11,530 nucleotides of DNA from an uncultured Clostridium sp. (GCA_958349075.1 CATWBR010000102.1:1-11530); one strand, 5' to 3'; shown: positions 1-10,248, counted from the first letter of the stretch. Numbers and translations: made by a program. The notes: a model not told the origin generated them from the sequence alone.

Positions 1-2
1 GT

Positions 3-677
3 GTCAATACTTATAGAGAGTATAGAGAGGATATTCACCACAGTTTTCAGGGGATCAATCCTGCGACGCTGCACATGATAATTTTTACGCTGCTGGGGAT
101 TTTCGCAATTGTGGGAATTGCGGCGCTCCTGTTCAAGGTGTTTATCGGCAACCCTGTTACGGTGGGTAAGAACCGGTTCTTTATGGAGAGCCGCCTGACC
201 CTTAAGTCGGCCGGAATCGGAAAGGTGTTCTGGGTATTTGGATGCGGACACTACATGAACGTGGTGAAAATCATGTTCCTGAGGGATCTCTTTACGGGTC
301 TCTGGTCCCTTCTTTTTGTCATTCCGGGAATCTACAAGAGCTATGAGTATGCGATGATTCCGTATATCCTGTCGGAGAATCCGGAGGCGGACAGCCGGGA
401 CGTTTTTGCCGTGACTAAGGACATGATGAACGGTAACCGTTTCCAACTGTTTTTGCTGGAACTGTCGTTTATCGGCTGGTATCTGTTGGGAATGCTCCTC
501 TGCTGTGTCGGCGGGGTTTTGGTGGTGCCTTACCAGGAGGCGGCTATTGCAGAGCTGTACCATCATCTGAGAGGGCACATCAGCGGTTTCCCGTTTGGCG
601 GCTTTGGAGTGCCGGAACCGGAAGTGTTCTATGACAATCAGGGCGGCGGAGACAATTATTATGACAACCAGTATTAG
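3..677 (+). CDS. DUF975-family integral membrane protein (5' end cut off by the window)
   Basis: The reading frame is open from base 3 with no stop, so the real start lies upstream; 224 residues are visible, and the internal ATG at 75 is not the start. Three hydrophobic segments can be seen, at about visible residues 25-49, 97-119 and 148-176. The stretch IPGIYKSYEYAMIPYILSEN followed by a LELSFIGWYLLG segment and a late VPYQEAAIAELY is typical of DUF975 (family knowledge). DUF975 proteins are multi-pass membrane proteins of unknown function, common in Clostridia. The C-terminal tail, after about residue 190, is rich in Gly, Asn and Tyr and ends in DNQY; it is probably cytosolic and disordered. 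The next gene starts 26 bases after the stop with no terminator between, so the two are probably co-transcribed. The family call is firm; no function is proposed. Confidence 0.85.
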   Translation, partial: VNTYREYREDIHHSFQGINPATLHMIIFTLLGIFAIVGIAALLFKVFIGNPVTVGKNRFFMESRLTLKSAGIGKVFWVFGCGHYMNVVKIMFLRDLFTGLWSLLFVIPGIYKSYEYAMIPYILSENPEADSRDVFAVTKDMMNGNRFQLFLLELSFIGWYLLGMLLCCVGGVLVVPYQEAAIAELYHHLRGHISGFPFGGFGVPEPEVFYDNQGGGDNYYDNQY

Positions 678-703
678 AAAATGATTTGAAAGGGGTGGCT
701 GAT

Positions 704-1258
704 ATGGCGGAAGTATATGCATTTTTAGCGGATGGACTGGAGGAGGTGGAATGCCTGGCAACGGCGGATGTCCTCATTCGTGCCGGAGTGAAAGTGACCC
801 TGGTGTCCATCAGCGATAAGAAGGAAGTGACGGGCTCCCACGGGTTTACGATTCTGGCGGATGCCACAATCGGGGAGATTGATTTTAAGAAGGCGGATGT
901 TCTGTTTCTGCCCGGTGGAATGCCGGGAACAAGGCGCCTTTCGGAGTGCAGAGCGCTCTGTGACGCTCTGGTAACGGCCAATGAGGAGGGACGCCGTCTG
1001 GCGGCCATCTGTGCGGGACCGAGCGTTTTGGGAGGACTTGGAATCCTTAAAGGCAGGAAGGCCACCTGCTATCCCGGATTTGAGGGTGCGCTGGCCGGAG
1101 CCGAGACAACGGGAGACGGGGTTGTGACCGACGGCAATGTCACGACGGCAAGAGGCCTTGGGTATGCGCTGGATCTGGGCCTTAAACTGGCCGAACTATT
1201 GATTGACGAAAAAACGGCTTCCCATGTCAAAACAGCGATACAATACGATCAGGTCTGA
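704..1258 (+). CDS. DJ-1/PfpI-family protein (ThiJ/YajL-like)
   Basis: This is a 184-residue protein of the DJ-1/ThiJ branch of the PfpI superfamily, the usual length for that branch. The visible hallmarks are the N-terminal EEVE with Glu16 at the place of DJ-1 Glu18, FLPGGMPG around residues 68-75, and AAICAGPSVL with the nucleophile-elbow Cys103 at the place of human DJ-1 Cys106. The position that is His126 in human DJ-1 reads CYPGFEG here, so the protein lacks that histidine. Members have been reported as chaperones, glyoxalases or deglycases, with disputed activities, so no substrate is assigned. I chose ATG 704 because AAAGGGG at 689-695 lies 8 bases upstream; a TTG at 686 in the same frame has no such site. 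The gene is probably co-transcribed with the DUF975 gene and ends before a terminator. Confidence 0.9.
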   Translation: MAEVYAFLADGLEEVECLATADVLIRAGVKVTLVSISDKKEVTGSHGFTILADATIGEIDFKKADVLFLPGGMPGTRRLSECRALCDALVTANEEGRRLAAICAGPSVLGGLGILKGRKATCYPGFEGALAGAETTGDGVVTDGNVTTARGLGYALDLGLKLAELLIDEKTASHVKTAIQYDQV

Positions 1259-1314
1259 AACCGCGAAATCCATCCGGCATGAACGGGAAGCAGAAAAACA
1301 ATACGGAATAACGG

Positions 1315-1370
1315 ACGGGAAAACTGGGGAAAAAAGTAGAAAAACCCTTGTGTTTTCCCGTTTTTTCTTT
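1315..1370 (+). terminator. Intrinsic terminator after the DJ-1 gene
   Basis: A perfect 10-bp stem, ACGGGAAAAC at 1315-1324 with GTTTTCCCGT at 1352-1361, encloses a 27-base loop in which GGGG and CCC could pair further. It runs directly into TTTTTTCTTT. It separates the DUF975/DJ-1 unit from the tig promoter. Confidence 0.75.
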
Positions 1371-1384
1371 GGTTTTTTGACAAT

Positions 1385-1419
1385 TTGGACTGGTATTTAC
1401 AGATGGGATATGATATAAT
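1385..1419 (+). promoter_or_regulatory. tig promoter (extended -10)
   Basis: TGATATAAT at 1411-1419 is a perfect TGnTATAAT extended -10. An overlapping TATGAT at 1409-1414 lies 18 bases after TTGGAC (1385-1390), a possible -35. Transcription would start near 1426, leaving a leader of about 60 bases. The better-looking TTGACA at 1377-1382 is 31 bases from TATAAT, too far to act as its -35. Confidence 0.7.
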
Positions 1420-1430
1420 GCTATCTTGAA

Positions 1431-1460
1431 GTGTAACGCCTAACGGGTATGGCTGTTCAC
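1431..1460 (+). promoter_or_regulatory. Bulged hairpin in the tig leader
   Basis: Bases 1431-1440 and 1451-1460 pair as GTG, AAC, GCC against GGC, GTT, CAC. This makes nine pairs with one bulged U on each side (1434, 1454) and a 10-base loop. It lies just upstream of the ribosome binding site at 1471-1478. It may affect mRNA stability or translation; this is inference from pairing alone. Confidence 0.3.
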
Positions 1461-1487
1461 ATATAGAAGCAAGGAGGACCCCTTATA

Positions 1488-2774
1488 ATGAGTTTACAGG
1501 TAGAAAAATTAGAAAACAACATGGCTAAGCTTACAATCGAAGTTCCGTCTGAGGAATTCGACGCTGCTATCAAAACTGCTTACAATCGCAATAAAGGAAA
1601 ATTCAATATTCCTGGTTTTAGAAAAGGCAAAGCACCGCAGGCCATGATCGAGAAGATGTACGGAGCAGGCATTTTTTATGAAGAGGCTGCTAACGAAGTA
1701 ATCGATGCATCTTATCCAAAGGCGGCAGAGGAGTGCGAGGAAGAGATCGTATCCTCCCCGGAGATCGATGTAACACAGATCGAAAAAGGAAAAGATTTCA
1801 TTTATACAGCAACCGTAGCTTTAAAACCGGAAGTTACATTAGGTGAGTATAAAGGAGTAGAAGTAGAGAAGGTTGTTGCAGAAGTAACGGACAGCGATGT
1901 TGAGGAGGAGCTGGAGGCAGCCCGCCATAAGAACGGACGTCTTATCACAGTAGAAGACAGACCGGTTGCCGACGGCGACAATACAGTAGTAGACTTCAAG
2001 GGCTTTATCGACGGTGTTGCATTTGAAGGAGGAGAAGGAACAGATTATCCTTTGACAATTGGTTCCCATTCCTTTATTGATACATTTGAGGAGCAGTTAA
2101 TCGGTAAGAACCTCGGTGAGAAGTGTGAGATCGAGGTTACCTTCCCGGAAGAGTACCATGCTCCTGAATTAGCAGGCAAGCCGGCTAAGTTTGAAGTAAC
2201 CATTAAAGAGATCAAGATGACGGAGCTTCCCGAGCTGAACGACGAGTTTGCAAGCGAAGTTTCAGATTTTGAGACTCTTGCTGAATACAAAGACGATATC
2301 AGGGCAAAACTCCAGGATAAGAAGAACAGGGAAGCTGCTACTGAGAACGAGAACCGTGTTATTGATAAGGTAGTTGAGAATGCCCAGATGGATATCCCAC
2401 AGGCAATGATCAACACACAGGCACGCGGTATGGTGGAAGACTATGCACGCAGACTGCAGAGCCAGGGCCTGAATATCAATGATTACATGAAATATACAGG
2501 AATGACAGCAGACAAGCTGATCGACCAGATGACTCCTCAGGCTCTTAAGAGAATCAAGACAAGACTTGTTCTTGAAAAGATTGTAGAACTTGAGAACATC
2601 GAAGTTTCCGACGACGCTGTTTACCAGCAGATTGGAAAGATGGCAACAAGCTATCAGATGGAAGCTGAGAAGCTGAACGAGCTGATGGGCGAGAAAGAAA
2701 AAGAGCAGTTAAAAGAAGATTTAAAGGTTCAGGAAGCAGTAGATTTACTTGTTTCAGAAGCAAAATTAGTTTAA
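1488..2774 (+). CDS. tig: Trigger factor, ribosome-associated chaperone and prolyl isomerase
   Basis: Trigger factor docks at the ribosome exit tunnel and shields nascent chains. The protein is 428 residues, normal for the family. Domains in order are the N-terminal ribosome-binding domain with its signature GFRKGKAP at residues 43-50, an FKBP-type peptidyl-prolyl isomerase domain at about 155-243 (VVDFKGFIDG, FEEQLIGKNLGEKCEI and a closing FEVTIKEIK), and the helical C-terminal arm domain from about 250 to the end. ATG 1488 follows AAGGAGGA at 1471-1478 with 9 bases of spacing. The gene has its own promoter and a likely structured leader. Its codons lean to GAA, GTA and TTA forms, more than in the neighbouring genes, as expected for a highly expressed gene in a moderately AT-rich host. 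A strong hairpin follows it before clpP. Confidence 0.97.
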   Translation: MSLQVEKLENNMAKLTIEVPSEEFDAAIKTAYNRNKGKFNIPGFRKGKAPQAMIEKMYGAGIFYEEAANEVIDASYPKAAEECEEEIVSSPEIDVTQIEKGKDFIYTATVALKPEVTLGEYKGVEVEKVVAEVTDSDVEEELEAARHKNGRLITVEDRPVADGDNTVVDFKGFIDGVAFEGGEGTDYPLTIGSHSFIDTFEEQLIGKNLGEKCEIEVTFPEEYHAPELAGKPAKFEVTIKEIKMTELPELNDEFASEVSDFETLAEYKDDIRAKLQDKKNREAATENENRVIDKVVENAQMDIPQAMINTQARGMVEDYARRLQSQGLNINDYMKYTGMTADKLIDQMTPQALKRIKTRLVLEKIVELENIEVSDDAVYQQIGKMATSYQMEAEKLNELMGEKEKEQLKEDLKVQEAVDLLVSEAKLV

Positions 2775-2807
2775 TTGCCGTATAATGAATAAGAAGTGCA
2801 AATTGGT

Positions 2808-2873
2808 GGGAGGCCCGCACTGCGCGCCTTTCACCGTTTGGTGTCGGTGAAAAGTGCGCAGCGCGGGCTTTTC
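2808..2873 (+). terminator. Strong GC-rich hairpin between tig and clpP (terminator or attenuator)
   Basis: The arms 2813-2835 and 2846-2868 form a 23-position stem with two mismatches and one G-U pair around a 10-base loop. Five more pairs extend it outward, including G-U pairs to the TTTT at 2869-2872. The 3' side continues as TTTTCATCGTTT, a broken rather than clean U-tract. It ends 34 bases before the clpP start, with no room for a promoter in between, so clpPX must be read through it. Upstream lies TATAAT at 2781-2786, but I see no matching -35. Confidence 0.6.
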
Positions 2874-2907
2874 ATCGTTTCCATTTTTGCAGAACAGGAG
2901 GCATTCT

Positions 2908-3489
2908 ATGAGTTTAGTACCCTATGTCATTGAATCCACCAGCCGGGGAGAACGTTCCTATGACATTTTTTCCAGGCTGTTAAAAGAGAGGATCATTTTC
3001 CTCGGAGAAGAAGTTACCGATACGTCGGCAGGGCTTATCGTGTCACAGCTTCTGTTTCTGGAGTCGGAAGATCCCAACAAGGATATTCATCTCTACATCA
3101 ACAGCCCGGGCGGTTCCGTATCGGCAGGACTGGCAATTTATGACACGATGAATTACATCAAGTGTGATGTTTCTACTATCTGTTTCGGCATGGCGGCCAG
3201 CATGGGAGCGTTCCTCCTGGCAGGCGGTGCAAAGGGAAAACGTTTTGCCCTTCCAAATGCCGAGGTTATGATCCACCAGCCATCCGGCGGAGCGCAGGGT
3301 CAGGCTACGGAAATTCAGATCGTGGCAGAGAAGATTTTACAGACAAAGAAAAAATTGAACGAAATCCTGGCAGCTAACACTGGCCAGCCATATGAAGTCA
3401 TTGAGAGAGATACCGACAGAGATAATTACATGACAGCACAGCAGGCAATGGAGTATGGGCTGATAGACAGTGTTATTGCAAGCCACTAA
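2908..3489 (+). CDS. clpP: ATP-dependent Clp protease proteolytic subunit
   Basis: This is the serine peptidase (family S14) that forms the tetradecameric chamber and degrades proteins fed by ClpX or ClpC. The catalytic triad is visible as Ser98 in GMAASMGAF, His123 in MIHQPSGG and Asp172 in DTDRDNYM. The INSPGGS segment at 65-70 builds the oxyanion and substrate-binding region, and GQATEIQI begins the handle helix. The length of 193 residues is normal. ATG 2908 has AGGAGG at 2896-2901 with 6 bases of spacing. A GTG at 2854 is in frame but would add 18 residues encoded inside the hairpin stem, and it has no ribosome binding site. The N-terminal MSLVPYVIE matches the usual ClpP beginning. clpX follows after 45 bases without a terminator. 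Confidence 0.98.
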   Translation: MSLVPYVIESTSRGERSYDIFSRLLKERIIFLGEEVTDTSAGLIVSQLLFLESEDPNKDIHLYINSPGGSVSAGLAIYDTMNYIKCDVSTICFGMAASMGAFLLAGGAKGKRFALPNAEVMIHQPSGGAQGQATEIQIVAEKILQTKKKLNEILAANTGQPYEVIERDTDRDNYMTAQQAMEYGLIDSVIASH

Positions 3490-3534
3490 TTACATTCACA
3501 GCCATTATTTTATAGAAGGAATTGAGGTGGGCAT

Positions 3535-4836
3535 ATGCCAGGCAGATCTGATGACAAGATTCGCTGCTCTTTTTGCGGCAAAACGCAGGACCAGGTCAGA
3601 AAACTGATTGCAGGTTCTAATGATGTTTATATATGTGACGACTGCATCGAACTTTGTGCAGAAATTCTGGAAGAGGAATTTGCTGATCAGAATGACAAGG
3701 GTCCGGACTTCAGCGGGATTAACCTGTTAAAGCCGAAGGAGATCAAGGAATTTCTTGATGAGTATGTCGTAGGCCAGGAGGAAGCCAAAAAAGTTCTCTC
3801 CGTAGCGGTATACAACCATTACAAAAGAATCACATCCAAGGGAAGCCAGGAAGTGGAACTTCAGAAAAGCAATATACTGATGCTTGGACCAACCGGTTCC
3901 GGTAAGACATATCTGGCGCAGACGCTTGCCAAAATCCTGAATGTCCCATTCGCCATCGCAGATGCCACGACATTGACAGAAGCCGGCTATGTCGGCGAGG
4001 ATGTGGAGAATATTCTGCTGAAGATTATTCAGTCAGCCGACTTTGATATCAGCAAGGCCGAATACGGTATTGTCTATATAGACGAGATTGATAAAATTAC
4101 TAAAAAATCAGAAAATGTTTCGATTACGAGAGACGTTTCGGGTGAAGGAGTGCAGCAGGCGCTTCTGAAAATCCTGGAGGGTACGGTCGCAAGCGTTCCG
4201 CCTCAGGGCGGGAGGAAGCATCCTCAGCAGGAGCTTTTGCAGATTGATACAACGAACATTCTCTTTATCTGCGGCGGAGCATTTGACGGTCTTGAAAAGA
4301 TTATCGAGAACCGTCTGGGAGCCGGTTCCATCGGCTTTAATGCAGAGATCGTGGATAGGCAGAACCAGGATATTGATGAACTTTTGAAGCAGGTTATGCC
4401 TCAGGATTTATCCAAGTTCGGCCTGATTCCGGAGTTTATCGGCCGTGTGCCGGTTACGGTTTCCTTAAGTTCCCTTTCAGAAGATGCTCTGGTGAAGATT
4501 CTTTCAAAACCGAAGAATGCCATTATCAAGCAGTATCAGACACTCTTCGATCTGGACGGCGTAAAGCTGGAGTTTACCGACGACGCACTCGGTGCGATTG
4601 CCCATCTGGCCGTAGAGAGAAAGACGGGAGCCAGAGGCCTGCGTTCAATTATGGAATCCATCATGATGAACATTATGTATGAGATCCCTTCAGACTCCAG
4701 CATCGGGATCTGTACGATAACCAAAGACGTAGTGGAAGGAAACAGTGAGCCGGAACTGGTGTACCGGGAGAACACAGTACCCCGTAAATCATTTACAGGG
4801 CGTTCAAAAAAGGATAAGACAGGTGAAATCGCCTGA
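3535..4836 (+). CDS. clpX: ATP-dependent Clp protease ATP-binding subunit ClpX
   Basis: ClpX is the AAA+ hexameric unfoldase that recognises tagged substrates and threads them into ClpP. The protein has 433 residues. It begins with a C4 zinc-binding domain (Cys11, Cys14, Cys34, Cys37). Walker A is GPTGSGKT at 118-125, pore loop 1 is GYVGED at 151-156, and Walker B is VYIDEID at 180-186. The RKH loop is at 227-229, and the IGF tripeptide that docks on ClpP is at 266-268. Sensor 2, GARGLRS, is near 364. All key elements are intact, and the IGF loop shows it is the partner of the adjacent clpP. ATG 3535 has GAGGTGG at 3524-3530, a rather close spacing of 4 bases. It is probably co-transcribed with clpP. 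I see no convincing terminator after it. Confidence 0.98.
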   Translation: MPGRSDDKIRCSFCGKTQDQVRKLIAGSNDVYICDDCIELCAEILEEEFADQNDKGPDFSGINLLKPKEIKEFLDEYVVGQEEAKKVLSVAVYNHYKRITSKGSQEVELQKSNILMLGPTGSGKTYLAQTLAKILNVPFAIADATTLTEAGYVGEDVENILLKIIQSADFDISKAEYGIVYIDEIDKITKKSENVSITRDVSGEGVQQALLKILEGTVASVPPQGGRKHPQQELLQIDTTNILFICGGAFDGLEKIIENRLGAGSIGFNAEIVDRQNQDIDELLKQVMPQDLSKFGLIPEFIGRVPVTVSLSSLSEDALVKILSKPKNAIIKQYQTLFDLDGVKLEFTDDALGAIAHLAVERKTGARGLRSIMESIMMNIMYEIPSDSSIGICTITKDVVEGNSEPELVYRENTVPRKSFTGRSKKDKTGEIA

Positions 4837-4910
4837 TTAAGGCCTGTCATCAGCGATGAAAGGTACGCTTCCTGCGCACTTTTAGCGCCTACACGAAAGG
4901 GGTTTGTAAG

Positions 4911-5132
4911 ATGAAGTGTTTCTCATTTTACAGATCCCTTTATTGTTGGCAGCGGAATGGAGATTATTATGAACCGAACTGTAAAGGCGGCCTGTCTGCT
5001 GGCCCTGGCGTGTGCCGTGACCTTGTGTGGCTGCAAAAAGAGGGACAACGGACCGGAATTATCCGACAGCCGGCCGGAGACGGAAGAAGCTCAAACAGGG
5101 GCATCGGAACAGCCGGTACGCCTGGAAGATGA
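4911..5132 (+). CDS. Possible 73-codon leader ORF overlapping the M13 gene start
   Basis: ATG 4911 is preceded by AAAGGGG at 4896-4902 with 8 bases of spacing, a better site than that of the M13 gene it runs into. The product would be 73 residues starting MKCFSFYRSLYCWQRN. It overlaps the first 164 bases of the peptidase gene in another frame, and I recognise no homology. It may be a coupling leader peptide or simply chance; the codons beyond 4969 are set by the peptidase frame. Confidence 0.15.
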   Translation: MKCFSFYRSLYCWQRNGDYYEPNCKGGLSAGPGVCRDLVWLQKEGQRTGIIRQPAGDGRSSNRGIGTAGTPGR

Positions 5133-7083
5133 TTATTATGGGGCGGTCAACCATGACCTGCTGGAAGAGAAGGAGATCCCGGGAGACTCCTATGGATGGA
5201 ACTGGTTTTATGAGCTGAGCAGAAATGGGGAAGATGTGCAGGAGACCATCGTGTCAGACGCCATGGATAGTGAAAACAAGGATGAGGATGGTTCCGATCA
5301 GCAGAAAATCCGGGATTTTTACCGGACGGCCATGGATATGGACGGGCGGAGCACGGCAGGTCTGGGAGAGCTGAAACCATGGATAGACCGGATCAGAGGG
5401 GCAGAGAGTATCCAGGAGTATGCGGAGGTGATGGGCGGACTGTTTCGGGATACGGGCAGCTGCAGCCTGCTGAACCTCTTTATCAGCAATGATCTAAAGG
5501 ACAGCAGCTCATCGGGCTGGTATATCGGACCTTCTGATCTGGGGCCGGGTAAGGAGACGTTAGAGGATCCCGGCCGGAAAGAAGTGGTGGAACGCTATCG
5601 GATCTATGTGGGGCAGATGCTGGCCAGCGGCGCGGGGGATGAGGATGAAGTTTCCCACCTGTGCTCGGCGGGAACAGCTGGAACCACCCTGGAGCCGGAG
5701 ACACAAGAGGCGCTCTATGCCCGTGAGGCTGCTGAAGTCGTGAGCCTGCAGATGGATCTGGCGGCAGCCTCTCTGCCGCTGGCCGAGCAGTGGAACCCGG
5801 AGAAGATCAGCAATTATTACAGCCGGCCTAAGCTGCAGGAATTGCTGCCCGCCCTGGATGTGGAGAAGGTTCTGAAAGCAGCGGGAGCGCAGGAGGATGC
5901 GGATTATCTGATCGTTATGGAGCCGGATCTGATGAAGAAGGTCAACAGTTACCTGACGGAGGAGAATCTGGAACTGCTGAAGAATTATTCCGTATTCTGC
6001 CTGCTCCAGGATTATTCTTCATACCTGACTCCGGAGATCCGGGACATTGCGGTCCAGTGGAATAATGAGCTCAAGGGAATTCGGGAAAGCCGGCCGGACG
6101 AAAAGACGGCGCTGTCCCTTCTGGAGAATTCACTGGGGTATGAGATCGGCAGACTGTACGTTGAGAAGGCATTTTCCAGTGAGGACAAGGCAGCCGTGGA
6201 GGAGATGGTCCGGCAGTTGAAAGAACGCTATGAGGAGCGCATCTCCACCATGGAGTGGATGGAGGAGAGCACGCGGGAGGCGGCCATGAGGAAGCTCGCG
6301 GCTATGTCCGTCAAGGTGGGGTATCCGGACAAGTGGCCTGAGGATCACAGCCAGGTGCGGATTCTGCCGCCTGAGGATGGCGGAACCCTCATCGGCAACA
6401 AGCTGGCCCTGAGGAAGGGGGAGATGGCGGAGCTTCTGGAGCAGCCCGGGAAGCCGATTGACCGCAGCCGGTGGGATATGACGCCCCAAACGGTCAACGC
6501 CTATTATAATCCGGCCAACAATGAGATTGTGTTCCCAGCGGGGATCCTGCAGCCGCCCTACTATGACAGAGAAGCCTCCTTTGCGTCCAATCTGGGGGGA
6601 ATCGGCATGGTGATTGCCCATGAGATGAGCCACGCTTTTGACGACACGGGTGCCCAGTATGATGAGAAAGGGGACCTGAATATGTGGTGGAGCCAGAACG
6701 ATTTCACTCATTTCCAGGAAATGGGAGATAAAGTTGCGGCTTACTATGACCGGCAGGAGATCCTGGACGGACGCAGTTTGAACGGCCGACAGACGCTGGG
6801 GGAAAATATTGCAGATCTGGGAGCGCTGTCCTGCATCACCTCCCTGGTGGGAGATGACCAGCAGCAACTGAGAGAGCTGTTCCAGCGGTATGCATTGATT
6901 TGGGCCGAGAAATTCACGGAGGAGGAGCAGTTGAACCGTCTGAACACGGATGTGCATTCCCCGGGAAGAGTGCGTGTCAATGCGGTTCTGCGCTGTACAG
7001 ACGCGTTCTATAAGGCCTATCCCGAGATAAAAGAGGGCGATGGAATGTACCTGGCTCCCGAAGACCGGGTGAGAATCTGGTAG
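4969..7083 (+). CDS. M13 family zinc metallopeptidase, predicted lipoprotein
   Basis: This is a 704-residue member of the neprilysin/PepO family, which cleaves oligopeptides with a zinc-bound water. The HExxH motif is VIAHEMSHAFDD, with His551, Glu552 and His555. The third ligand Glu612 and Asp616 lie in ENIADLGA. The substrate-binding NAYYNP is at 510-515, followed by a PAGIL segment. The C-terminus HSPGRVRVNAV through EDRVRIW fits the family but lacks the usual final CxxW cysteine. The N-terminus has Lys/Arg, a hydrophobic stretch and LCGC, giving a lipidated Cys22, so it is likely anchored outside the membrane; Cys at -2 of the lipobox is not the common residue. A low-complexity acidic linker follows. 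ATG 4969 is preferred, with GGAG at 4959-4962 spaced by 6; ATG 4957 is in frame but has no well-spaced site. It sits between clpX and lon. Confidence 0.93.
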   Translation: MNRTVKAACLLALACAVTLCGCKKRDNGPELSDSRPETEEAQTGASEQPVRLEDDYYGAVNHDLLEEKEIPGDSYGWNWFYELSRNGEDVQETIVSDAMDSENKDEDGSDQQKIRDFYRTAMDMDGRSTAGLGELKPWIDRIRGAESIQEYAEVMGGLFRDTGSCSLLNLFISNDLKDSSSSGWYIGPSDLGPGKETLEDPGRKEVVERYRIYVGQMLASGAGDEDEVSHLCSAGTAGTTLEPETQEALYAREAAEVVSLQMDLAAASLPLAEQWNPEKISNYYSRPKLQELLPALDVEKVLKAAGAQEDADYLIVMEPDLMKKVNSYLTEENLELLKNYSVFCLLQDYSSYLTPEIRDIAVQWNNELKGIRESRPDEKTALSLLENSLGYEIGRLYVEKAFSSEDKAAVEEMVRQLKERYEERISTMEWMEESTREAAMRKLAAMSVKVGYPDKWPEDHSQVRILPPEDGGTLIGNKLALRKGEMAELLEQPGKPIDRSRWDMTPQTVNAYYNPANNEIVFPAGILQPPYYDREASFASNLGGIGMVIAHEMSHAFDDTGAQYDEKGDLNMWWSQNDFTHFQEMGDKVAAYYDRQEILDGRSLNGRQTLGENIADLGALSCITSLVGDDQQQLRELFQRYALIWAEKFTEEEQLNRLNTDVHSPGRVRVNAVLRCTDAFYKAYPEIKEGDGMYLAPEDRVRIW

Positions 7084-7139
7084 GAAATAATATATTAACA
7101 GCAAAAGGACGGGTGCAACTGATATTAATGCCGGGATGC

Positions 7140-7209
7140 CTTATGATAAGTCCGTTGTTACACGAAAATTAGAAGGTGGAAACACTTTCATTACTATTTG
7201 TGCCACAAA
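7140..7209 (+). promoter_or_regulatory. Cluster of three short dyads upstream of lon
   Basis: CTTATGATAAG (7140-7150) is a perfect 5-1-5 dyad. GAAGGTG-GAAA-CACTTTC (7172-7189) is a 7-bp hairpin with one G-U pair and a GNRA-type loop. TTTGTG-C-CACAAA (7197-7209) is a perfect 6-1-6 dyad that ends 28 bases before the lon ATG. Neither CIRCE nor CtsR heptamers are present. A possible weak promoter is TTAGAA (7169-7174), 17 bases, TACTAT (7192-7197). The role is inferred. Confidence 0.35.
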
Positions 7210-7237
7210 CTGAAAGACGGCGAAATGGAGATTAGAA

Positions 7238-9660
<2,423 letters not shown>

Positions 9661-9664
<4 letters not shown>

Positions 9665-10248
9665 TTATAAAAGATGTAAACCTGGAAACCGTATGCGGCA
9701 TCACCAGCAAACTGCCGGAGAATACACAGCCGGAGTTTGCCTTTGCAGGCAAGTCAAATGTGGGAAAATCTTCGCTGATCAATGCGCTGATGAACCGCAA
9801 ATCCTATGCCCGCATCTCGGCACAGCCGGGCAAGACGCAGACCATCAACTTTTACCACATCAATGATTCACTCTATTATGTGGATCTACCGGGATACGGT
9901 TATGCAAAAGCCAATGTGGAGGTAAAGGCGAAGTGGGGAAAGATGATCGAAGATTATCTCCACCGTTCCAAGATGCTTAAGTGCGTTTTCCTTCTGATTG
10001 ACATCCGCCATGAGCCGTCAAACAACGATAAGCTGATGTACGACTGGATTGTCTCCCAGGGGTACCAGCCGGTCATTATTGCGACAAAGGCTGATAAAAT
10101 CAAGAGGAGCCAGTTGCAGAAACAGATGAAGATCCTGAGGGTCGGTCTTGACATTGGAACCGATGTGCTGCTGATTCCTTTCTCTGCGGAGACGAAGCAG
10201 GGCAGGGAAGAAGTCTGGGATTATATAGAGAAACTGGCCGAAGAGTAA
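9661..10248 (+). CDS. ysxC: Ribosome biogenesis GTP-binding protein YsxC/EngB
   Basis: YsxC (YihA, EngB) is a TrmE-Era-type GTPase needed for late assembly of the 50S ribosomal subunit. The protein has 195 residues, the usual length. The G1 P-loop is GKSNVGKS at 30-37, and the switch I region PGKTQTINF at 56-64 includes the G2 threonine. G3 is DLPGYGYA from 75, G4 is TKAD at 142-145 and G5 is SAE at 175-177. All motifs are intact. The start ATG shares bases with the lon stop (ATGA), with AGGG at 9651-9654 inside lon, so translation is probably coupled. The lon-ysxC pair is conserved in Firmicutes. The gene ends before a structured intrinsic terminator. Confidence 0.97.

Noticed and set aside
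1377..1382. Perfect TTGACA upstream of tig taken as -35
   Set aside because: It is 31 bases from TATAAT and 26 from TATGAT, too far for a sigma-70-type promoter, and it overlaps the terminator T-run.
1203..1418. A 71-codon + strand frame overlapping the end of the DJ-1 gene
   Set aside because: It runs through the intrinsic terminator and part of the tig promoter, has no ribosome binding site and has no recognisable product.
2854..2907. Upstream GTG start for clpP adding 18 residues
   Set aside because: It lies inside the hairpin stem and lacks a ribosome binding site, while ATG 2908 has AGGAGG at 6 bases and the standard ClpP N-terminus.
4818..4848. GACAGG/CCTGTC inverted repeat at the end of clpX as a terminator
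   Set aside because: It overlaps the clpX stop, is only 6-7 bp with a 19-base loop, and is not followed by a T-run.
6130..7104. A 324-codon open frame on the minus strand inside the M13 gene
   Set aside because: It is antisense to a gene with intact M13 catalytic motifs, shows no recognisable domain, and open antisense frames are expected opposite GC-rich codons.
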